From: Ostreococcus mediterraneus
Taxonomy: Eukaryota > Chlorophyta > Mamiellophyceae > Mamiellales > Bathycoccaceae
Reading direction: 5' to 3'
NCBI GenBank assembly: GCA_012295225.1
Contig: WMKK01000005.1
Span: 68,958-132,957, forward strand
Length of the DNA stretch: 64,000 nucleotides
Within the stretch, counting starts at the first letter, position 1; the number at the start of each line of letters is the position of its first letter. Under the pieces are notes generated by a model. It saw only the letters and a list, made by a program, of their open reading frames with translations. It was not told where the DNA came from and made no database searches. Below, one piece after another: positions 57,373-64,000 of the stretch. The translations under genes and the position numbers were made by a program.

Positions 57373-60300
57373 TCATCGTCCTCTTGCGTCGTCGTCGAAC
57401 GCGCCGAGTAACGCGTCGAGCATGAATTTGGCGGCAGATTTGTCGCATCGAGCGTTGTGCGCGTCGCACGTCAATCGTTGCACGCATAGCGGACATCCGT
57501 CCACGCGTCCAACGCACGCGCAATCATTCACAAGCGTCAATGCGAGTGATATGAGCTCTGGTAAGTGCTCGCGCGCGCGCGAGGCGATGCCGACGCCGCC
57601 AGAGTGCTTGTCGTAGATGAGCACGCGATGCGGCTTGTACCGCCCGACGGCGGCGTTTGTGTGCAAATCCGCCGCGAAACATTCGCATCCGACGTCATTT
57701 TCGCCCGCCGGCACGCGCAAGGGCAGGACGTTTAGTATCGCGTGCGATGCCGCGTGAATGCCTGCGCGAACATCCACGCCTTGATCTTTTGCGGACGCCA
57801 CGATGTGGTCCGGAACGCGTAACCATGCCCCGACCGTGTGCAATTCAGCCGACCGCGGACACGGAAATGATTCGCTGTCAAATTTAGCCTGTGAACCGCG
57901 CGCCACGCGCGAAAATCCCGTAAACACCGTCGTGATATTCACGTCGTCGCATCGAATGGCGTCGCGCATGGACATCGAACGGTCGAACGCTTCGTACGCG
58001 CGGTCGCCGCCGGGCGTCGAACACGTCGTCTGATGCTTCACACGCGTAAAATACTTGACATCTGCGTGCCTCACCGTCGCTCGGCGTCGCGCGACATCTA
58101 AATGCGTGCACAGCATTGATTTTCCTTGATGCATGTACACCGCGCCCGGGTAGACTTCAAAATTTACCTTTGAGGCTTCGATGGACGCAATCGTCTTTCC
58201 GCCGGCGCTCGCGTCCACGACGTCAAACCGTTCATCTTCAATCATACGCACGCGCACATCGCTCGCCGGTGACGACGCCGCGCCCGACAACAACGGGTGC
58301 ATGTAACGTTGTCCATCTCTCGTCGGCGTCCCACAGGGCGCGCGAAAGAGCTTTCCTTTGCGTTCCATTTGAGCCGCGACGTCCCGCGCCCGCGGGCCAA
58401 ACGTTGCCTCGTCAGCCCCTGGATTCCCAAATAACACCCGCTCGTACGCTGCGCACGCCAAATGCCGCTCTAATACAATGGGATTGTCCACATCCACGTA
58501 CGCGCGCTCGAGCGGAGCGTCGAAGAGCGCGCGCGGATGTCGCATGAAATGTTGGTCCAGCGGTCCGTCAAAGGCGACGTAAATGGACAGCGCGCGCGCG
58601 TCTTCTCTCCGTCCCGCCCGTCCAGATTGCTGGCGCAGACTCGCGACGGATCCAGGAAAGCCCAGATGAAGCGTGACGTCGAGTGAGCCGACGTCAATGC
58701 CTAGCTCGAGGGCGTTTGTCGAAGCAACGCCGAGAAGGTTCCCAGCGAAGAGGGAATTTTCAATGCCTCGGCGCTCCGCGGCGTCGTAACCGGCACGATA
58801 ACTCGCAATCTTATCCGCAAGTTCTGGCGCCGAGGCGCGTAGAATTTCTCGAGTGTAAACCAGGACGAGCTCACAGAGTTTTCTGGTTTTGCAAAACGCG
58901 ATGCAGCGGAGATTGTGCTGGACGCATTCGGCGAGGAGCTGCGCAATGTCGACGACTGGGCTCGTTCGGGCGGCGTCGCGCTCGATGATCTCTTCGTCAT
59001 CGCTGCCAGCATCTGTGGCAGCAGTGGCAGGTTCTATTTGCGCATCCGCGAGTGCTTTCAATCGTTTCGCCAGCGCCACCTTGCCGCGTTCGATGGGTGT
59101 CAATCGTCGCTCGAATTTTCTCGCGGTGTTTGTCATCGCTTCTGTCCCAACTCCGCCGCCGCCAGGTTTCAACGCAGGATTCCACAGTAAGAATGTTTTC
59201 GCCCCTCGCGGAGCGCCGTCCTCGGTAATGACATCGATGGCGTCATCGCCGTCGCCTTTGGTGCCGCTCCAATCGCCGACGTCTCCCGCGAGGCCAATCA
59301 AATCACGCGCGTGCTCGCGCGGATTGGCCACCGTCGCGCTGCTAATGATGAATTTCGGCGCAGAACCGTATTCATCTAGACATATTCTTCGCAGCCGACG
59401 AAGAATCATCGCTACGTTTGATCCGAACACACCGCCGTACGCGTGCGCTTCGTCGACGACGACGAAACGCAATCCGGATAAAAACTGCATCCAGGCCTTG
59501 TGCGACGGTAGGACGCTCACGTGTAACATGTCTGGATTCGTCACCACGCACCGCGCGCGAAGCCGTATTTCATTTCTTTCTACCTCTGGCGTGTCGCCAT
59601 CGAAAACATCGACGTCGAACGCGGTGTCTTCCTCGCGCGCGCCGGCGAGAATGCCACGCAACGCTCGAAGTTGATCCCGAGCCAACGCCTTGGTTGGGAA
59701 AATGTACAATGCCGTCGCCCTCGGGTCGTCGAGCAACGTGTTCACGACTGGTATGTTGTAGCACACAGATTTACCGCTCGCTGTGCCAGTTGAGACGACG
59801 ACGTGCGCGGGATTTGGACGTAAAAGCGTCGATACCGCGCGCGCTTGATGACTAAACAAACGGCGCTTGATGTCCAATCCCACCGACGCAAACGCGGCAA
59901 CCGTCGCGGCGCTGAGTGGGACATCTTCTGCGAGCGCCTCGCGCGTGGCGGGCCGGTTCGGGGTATACTCCGTGTGCACAATCTGCCCGCGGGAGGCGAG
60001 CGTGGATTTGAGATGATCGATGAACGCATCGACGGTCATCGGCTCTCGGCTACGACAGGCCGAATGACTTGAGTCATTTGGCTCATTCATCTTTGCTTTT
60101 TTCACCGCTCTCGCCGTTCTCGGCGGCGCCGGAGGACGATCATCGAGACGTGATGCATCGCCAACTGACGCCTGTCGCTCGATGCGCTCGCGCTCGCGAA
60201 TATCGCGCACGGCGTCGACGAAATCTCGCAATGGTCGCGCACTCGCGTCCTCGTCGCTAAATCCAGCGCGTTCCACAGCGTCGAGCAATCCTCGACGAAA

Positions 60301-61257
60301 CGCGCGCGCATACCGCTCCGTGATGCGATGAAAATTTACACCATACCGATTCGTCATCTCAGCGGCATCGCGCGCGTATGTTCCGATTGAACGCGCGCTT
60401 CGGCGCGCGCCGTGCACCGCCAACGCGCTCGCGTTTTCCTTGGCATCAAACGCGGCATTCAGGTAACCGGGCGTGTGAAATCCCGAGCCATCTGCGTCCT
60501 CTGGCGCCGTCACGTCCACGATCGTTTCATCATTATTATTAGCATTCGCGGTGGCGTCGACGGCATCATCCATGGAGAGACTTCGACGGCGTCGATTGAT
60601 GAGCCGAATCGACGAAGGACACAACGTCTCCATCGCTCGAGCGTCCTCGAGCGTCAACCGCAACGATGCATGCACCGCCTGCGACGCCACGCGCCACGAC
60701 GGTTGCTGACCTTGTCGCGCGAGAAACAAACACGCCTTGCACAGCGCGACGTACGCGACGTGCAACGTCTCCAGCGCGGCGGGAAGTGGAAATTGGGCGC
60801 GAGCCGCGGCGTCCGCTGCCGCCGCGAGCGCGAGCTCGGCGCAGGCGTCATCCGTTGTTTCTCGCGCCGTGCTCGCGTTCGCGCCCGTGCTCGCGCGTTC
60901 TATCGATGCAAGTGATGTACACGGGTCATCCGTCGTCGCTGCGCGCGCGTCGACGGCTGCGGCGGCGCTCGGTCGTGGCTGACGACGTCGCGGCTTGGCC
61001 TTCACCTTGACAAAGCCAACGACGACAACCTCCGCGTCGTCGCTGCCAAAGCGCTCGACCCAGGCGTGTGCGCCTTTAATGTCCGCGCTCGATGCGTTCG
61101 GGTGGGTTTTAATGGACCCAATCACGGCGCGCGCGTCATCGTGGCCGTAGGCTGCCGCGAGCCGCGCGCGAGCCGCGTCGACGGTGTCGCCTGGCTCGAG
61201 CGGGACAGCGACGCGGGCGCCGCGCACGTCCGTTGCGCGAATAAGCGGCGCGCGCAT
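57373..61257 (-). CDS. HRQ1: HRQ1-type RecQ4-related DNA helicase
   Basis: A 1294-residue superfamily 2 helicase. An N-terminal ubiquitin-like region (RVAVPLEPGDTVDAARARL) precedes a long disordered part. The helicase core has motif I GTASGKS at 491-497, motif II DEAH at 602-605, SSATVANP, and motif VI QQSGRAGRR. The C-terminal DUF1998-type domain carries Cys clusters (CACVGRVDGCPLC and CDAHNARC) that probably bind metal, as in Hrq1 and MrfA. Plant and fungal HRQ1 act in DNA crosslink repair and telomere stability. All core motifs are intact. ATG 61257 is the first in frame. Confidence 0.92.
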   Translation of the reverse strand: MRAPLIRATDVRGARVAVPLEPGDTVDAARARLAAAYGHDDARAVIGSIKTHPNASSADIKGAHAWVERFGSDDAEVVVVGFVKVKAKPRRRQPRPSAAAAVDARAATTDDPCTSLASIERASTGANASTARETTDDACAELALAAAADAAARAQFPLPAALETLHVAYVALCKACLFLARQGQQPSWRVASQAVHASLRLTLEDARAMETLCPSSIRLINRRRRSLSMDDAVDATANANNNDETIVDVTAPEDADGSGFHTPGYLNAAFDAKENASALAVHGARRSARSIGTYARDAAEMTNRYGVNFHRITERYARAFRRGLLDAVERAGFSDEDASARPLRDFVDAVRDIRERERIERQASVGDASRLDDRPPAPPRTARAVKKAKMNEPNDSSHSACRSREPMTVDAFIDHLKSTLASRGQIVHTEYTPNRPATREALAEDVPLSAATVAAFASVGLDIKRRLFSHQARAVSTLLRPNPAHVVVSTGTASGKSVCYNIPVVNTLLDDPRATALYIFPTKALARDQLRALRGILAGAREEDTAFDVDVFDGDTPEVERNEIRLRARCVVTNPDMLHVSVLPSHKAWMQFLSGLRFVVVDEAHAYGGVFGSNVAMILRRLRRICLDEYGSAPKFIISSATVANPREHARDLIGLAGDVGDWSGTKGDGDDAIDVITEDGAPRGAKTFLLWNPALKPGGGGVGTEAMTNTARKFERRLTPIERGKVALAKRLKALADAQIEPATAATDAGSDDEEIIERDAARTSPVVDIAQLLAECVQHNLRCIAFCKTRKLCELVLVYTREILRASAPELADKIASYRAGYDAAERRGIENSLFAGNLLGVASTNALELGIDVGSLDVTLHLGFPGSVASLRQQSGRAGRREDARALSIYVAFDGPLDQHFMRHPRALFDAPLERAYVDVDNPIVLERHLACAAYERVLFGNPGADEATFGPRARDVAAQMERKGKLFRAPCGTPTRDGQRYMHPLLSGAASSPASDVRVRMIEDERFDVVDASAGGKTIASIEASKVNFEVYPGAVYMHQGKSMLCTHLDVARRRATVRHADVKYFTRVKHQTTCSTPGGDRAYEAFDRSMSMRDAIRCDDVNITTVFTGFSRVARGSQAKFDSESFPCPRSAELHTVGAWLRVPDHIVASAKDQGVDVRAGIHAASHAILNVLPLRVPAGENDVGCECFAADLHTNAAVGRYKPHRVLIYDKHSGGVGIASRAREHLPELISLALTLVNDCACVGRVDGCPLCVQRLTCDAHNARCDKSAAKFMLDALLGAFDDDARGR

Positions 61258-61373
61258 TCGGTGAGCGTCGATGTTTCCTGTGCGTTTTAAGGGTAACGTC
61301 GTTGTTTCATGGCTTTGAGCGCGTGTGGCTGTGACGTTGGTTGCGTCGTCGGTTGCGACGTGTGTCGCTGTTG

Positions 61374-63131
61374 TTATAAAGGCGTGCTAATAAACGGATG
61401 CGCCAAAGCCGCACCGCAATCGAGACGACCGCGACGGATGATATTTCGCTTGGCAACTAATCGACACGCTAAATCCCACGCGACGCCACCGTTGACATCA
61501 AGTGCGGAGAAGTCCCAACGCAGCTGGTCTTCAACTTCGCGACGCCATTTGCGCAAGTCGTATTTGTTGTCTTCTAAGCGTTGTTGGAACGCACCGTTGG
61601 GCGCCATGACGTTCTTCCCACGAAGTTGCGGGACGCCGAGTTGCAGCAAAATCAATCCCGCAGAGTACGAATCGAACAACTGCGGCTGGCCGAGCGTCCA
61701 AAGGAACGGGGATAAAAATCCCGCCACGAATGGCGGCGCCGCCGGCGTCTTCTCGGGCATGATAAACTGCTCGGGCGGTGAGTAGTTTGGATCCAGCAAC
61801 CCTTGTTCCGGGTCGTAGTTTTCTCCCGTGCGTAAATCACACGCCGCTCCAAAATCCACGAGCTTGAACTTGTTCCCCATGAGTACCAAATTTGCCGGCT
61901 TCAAGTCGCGGTGGACGATGCCGATGTCATGCAGCGCCGCCGTCGTGCTCAATAAATCTCGCATAATCTTCTTTGCCACTCTATTCACACGCTTGGCGTC
62001 ATCGTCGCTATCGCGTGCGTTAATCCCGAGCGCGTCTTCTAGCCCAAGCGGGAAATTTCTATCGCCTAAATACTCTTCCAACGACGTCTCGCCCGGTTGG
62101 TACGCCCACACCAAACACGGCGTGCGCGCGCCCTCCACCTCGACATACGTCCCCAAGAACGGCGCACACCCCGCGGCTACGAGAGGTGCGCGCGCAATGC
62201 GTCTATTAATGTACGCCTCGGCGTTTTGCAGCTCGCTCGAACCTTGTACACCCTTGGCAATTTTTATCACCAACTCCTTCCCGGTGGACGAATCCGTCGC
62301 CGCAAACACCGTCCCAAAACTCCCCGCGCCGAGTCTACGCCCGCGCACGATGTTCTGCACGTCAAACTTCTTCTCCAGTGCCGTTCCAGCCGCGCGAGCG
62401 AACGTTTGATCGAACAACCAGCTCAACACACCGGGCTTGGCGACTAAATAATACGCGCAAAAGACGTAAAACGCGAGCTCAGCTTCGGCGCCGTATCCGT
62501 AGCTCTTCACGTAATACGCATACCCATTCGCGCTCTCAATCGCCCACTGATTCGAAACGATCGTCTTGACAAAATCAGGCGCGATCGCGTCGTACGCCGG
62601 GTGCAAAATCGCGTTATACGCACCCGCGAACGCGTCCACGACGCCACTCGGGACATCCGGCAACGCCTCCTTCGCGCTCGTCACCCCATCCACCGCCTTC
62701 ACCGCCTCCTTCGCCACCGCCTTCGCCGCCTTAAACGTTGGCTTTTGTACCCCACTCGCGATCGCATCCACCGCCGCCGCGGGAGACCCCGCGTTCGACG
62801 CCACCGACGCACCGAACGAAGCGTTCGTCGTCGCAACCTTATCGGTCACCGCGCGCGCGACCGAGCTCACCGCCCCTTGCGCCCCCGCCCCCGCGCTCGA
62901 CGACGCGCTCGACACCCCGAACGTGCTCGCCACGTCCTCCACGCCGAGAATCGCGCTCCAGCTCAGCGCATCGCCCGCGGCGTCGACGACACCAGCGCGT
63001 AGCACCAGGGCTGCGCCACCACCACGTCGCGCGATTCGCGCGCGCTCGCGACCGCGCCACGCGGCGCCGCGCGGGGCGAACCCGCGCACGCGCGCGAACG
63101 ACTCGCGTGCGATCGTTCGCGCGTCGAACAT
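61374..63131 (-). CDS. STN7/STN8-type thylakoid protein kinase
   Basis: A 585-residue plastid Ser/Thr kinase of the family that phosphorylates LHCII or photosystem II core proteins. A transit peptide and an Ala/Ser-rich region precede one membrane segment (AELAFYVFCAYYLVAKPGVL). The kinase domain has the glycine loop GAGSFG at 268-273, Lys in VIKIAK, HRDLKPAN at 407-414 and a DFG. YDPEQGLLDPNYSPPEQFIMP and LFDSYSAGLILLQ are STN family hallmarks. The paired luminal Cys that control STN7 were not found before the membrane segment, so STN8 or a third subtype is possible. It is divergent from the edge gene, with 68 bp between start codons. Confidence 0.9.
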   Translation of the reverse strand: MFDARTIARESFARVRGFAPRGAAWRGRERARIARRGGGAALVLRAGVVDAAGDALSWSAILGVEDVASTFGVSSASSSAGAGAQGAVSSVARAVTDKVATTNASFGASVASNAGSPAAAVDAIASGVQKPTFKAAKAVAKEAVKAVDGVTSAKEALPDVPSGVVDAFAGAYNAILHPAYDAIAPDFVKTIVSNQWAIESANGYAYYVKSYGYGAEAELAFYVFCAYYLVAKPGVLSWLFDQTFARAAGTALEKKFDVQNIVRGRRLGAGSFGTVFAATDSSTGKELVIKIAKGVQGSSELQNAEAYINRRIARAPLVAAGCAPFLGTYVEVEGARTPCLVWAYQPGETSLEEYLGDRNFPLGLEDALGINARDSDDDAKRVNRVAKKIMRDLLSTTAALHDIGIVHRDLKPANLVLMGNKFKLVDFGAACDLRTGENYDPEQGLLDPNYSPPEQFIMPEKTPAAPPFVAGFLSPFLWTLGQPQLFDSYSAGLILLQLGVPQLRGKNVMAPNGAFQQRLEDNKYDLRKWRREVEDQLRWDFSALDVNGGVAWDLACRLVAKRNIIRRGRLDCGAALAHPFISTPL

Positions 63132-63199
63132 CGCGCGTTCGCGAGCGAAAGCGAGCGCGCGGCGCGGTGTGCGGCATTGCGTGACTCGGACGCATCATC
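63132..63199. promoter_or_regulatory. Compact bidirectional promoter, 68 bp
   Basis: Only 68 bp separate the ATGs of two divergent genes with transit-like N-termini, so they must share promoter or 5' UTR sequence. Confidence 0.5.
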
Positions 63200-64000
63200 A
63201 TGGCGTTGACGATGATGGCGCCGCGCGCGGCGCGAGGGGCGCGCGGGCGCGCGATGACGGCGCGGAACGCGCGGCGCGGGTCGTCTCGACCGGTGGTGCG
63301 TCGCGCGGGCGCGGCGCGGGGCGGTGCGGGGCGCTCGCGCGGTGAGCTCGCGCGCGTGCACGCAGAGCATGGTCACGGCGATGACGACGTGCGCGACGCT
63401 GAGCGCGCGGCGATCGACGCGGTGACCGACGCGGGTGATCGTGAGGGCGTGGAGCGTGCGGATGCGGCGGCGGAGGCGTCGACGAGCGCGCGCGTGGAGG
63501 CGGTGGGCGATGGAGCTCGCGAGCGGGCGGCGGGCGGCGGCGAGGACGTCGGCGAGGACGTCGACGCGCACGGCGAGCACGAGGAGGAATACGAAGAGTA
63601 CGAAGAAGAGGTGGATTATGAATTTCATGACTACGTGGCGGACGCCAAGGCGCAGTTGTCGTTGCTGAAACCAGATTTTAGTTGGCGAGCCGCCGAGGCG
63701 TCGACGACGGCGGCGGCGGAGGCAGGCGCGTATAGGTTTTTAAGCGTACGCGCGCCGTATGTCGCGGCTGAGTCCGCGTACGCGCTCGATGCGCACTCTG
63801 TAGTAGGTACGATTATTGCGTGTGGGTCGATGTGGAGCGTGCGGGCGCTGAGGCGCGCGATGGAGGGGAGATTTGGCGTCGGCGCCGGCGCCGGCGTCGG
63901 CTCGAGCGGCGCCGCGCGCGAAATGACAGAAGAAGAACGTGTTCGAGAGGCCGAGTTACGTGCCGAACGCAAAGAGCGCGAAGAAACCGCCGAGAAAGAG
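63200..64000 (+). CDS. Truncated plastid-type hypothetical protein, runs off right edge
   Basis: From ATG 63200 the frame is open for 267 codons to the end of the window, so the gene is partial. The first 45 residues are Arg/Ala/Gly-rich without acids, like a transit peptide. Next come Glu/Asp/His-rich stretches with EEEYEEYEEEVDYEFHDYV. Then comes a more ordered part with LSLLKPDFSWRAAEAS and a moderately hydrophobic HSVVGTIIACGSMWSVRAL that could cross a membrane. The segment ends in a charged helix (TEEERVREAELRAERKEREE). No family recognised. Confidence 0.72.
   Translation, partial: MALTMMAPRAARGARGRAMTARNARRGSSRPVVRRAGAARGGAGRSRGELARVHAEHGHGDDDVRDAERAAIDAVTDAGDREGVERADAAAEASTSARVEAVGDGARERAAGGGEDVGEDVDAHGEHEEEYEEYEEEVDYEFHDYVADAKAQLSLLKPDFSWRAAEASTTAAAEAGAYRFLSVRAPYVAAESAYALDAHSVVGTIIACGSMWSVRALRRAMEGRFGVGAGAGVGSSGAAREMTEEERVREAELRAERKEREETAEKE

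Noticed and set aside
62566-63345. 259-codon plus-strand Ala/Thr-rich frame
   Set aside because: It is antisense to the STN-type kinase N-terminus and out of frame with the edge gene that starts at 63200.

Overview
The window is nuclear DNA of a very compact, GC-rich green alga. The best fit is a Mamiellophyceae picoalga of the Ostreococcus type. This is inferred from: about 39 protein genes in 64 kb on both strands; intergenic gaps often under 150 bp; mostly single-exon genes; many plastid-targeted products (plastid PGK, a one-helix LHC-like protein, CPP1, an STN7/STN8-type kinase, DUF1997); and eukaryotic machinery (eIF3i, ATG12, two PROPPINs, CWC21, GPI mannosyltransferase). No tRNA, rRNA, CRISPR, transposon or virus-like element was recognised. 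The species is not proven.

Layout. 0-9 kb: a three-domain YjbQ protein, organellar leucyl-tRNA synthetase, an ankyrin/F-box-like protein, an AMI1-type amidase and eIF3i. 9-23 kb: a dynein-tail-like protein, a CDK-site-rich phosphoprotein, adenylosuccinate synthetase, CPP1, a small PDZ protein, an 894-residue membrane protein, splicing factor CWC21, an Mpv17/zinc-finger fusion and thermospermine synthase. 23-38 kb: ELG1/ATAD5, a DNAAF1-like LRR protein, an ATG18-type PROPPIN, two J-proteins, a forkhead-like protein, STI1/HOP, DUF1997 and RRB1/GRWD1. 38-51 kb: ATG12, plastid PGK, a secreted Cys-rich protein, a MYND-like protein, a five-KH RNA-binding protein, a one-helix protein, an XEG113-like glycosyltransferase and a second PROPPIN. 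51-64 kb: a helical-repeat/RsmC methyltransferase fusion, PIG-B, a coiled-coil membrane protein, HRQ1 helicase, an STN-type thylakoid kinase and a truncated plastid-type gene running off the right edge.

Gene structure. Seven genes need one intron each to give a complete product. Five donors begin GTGYGT, one is GTACGT and one GTAAGT. A CTNAC-like (once TTGAC) branch motif lies 23-37 nt before each acceptor. Joining across these introns restores family-typical N-termini or domains in adenylosuccinate synthetase, thermospermine synthase, PGK, the J-protein at 33 kb, the first PROPPIN and the methyltransferase.

Functional themes are scattered, not operonic: autophagy (ATG12 and two PROPPIN clades), chaperones (STI1, two J-proteins, CPP1), genome maintenance (ELG1, HRQ1) and thylakoid biology. 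The most unusual items are the repeat-solenoid/RsmC fusion, the three-domain YjbQ protein with complementary decay, a forkhead-like winged helix in a green alga, two dynein-related relics, and a PDZ gene whose stop codon lies in one copy of a 54-bp tandem duplication.
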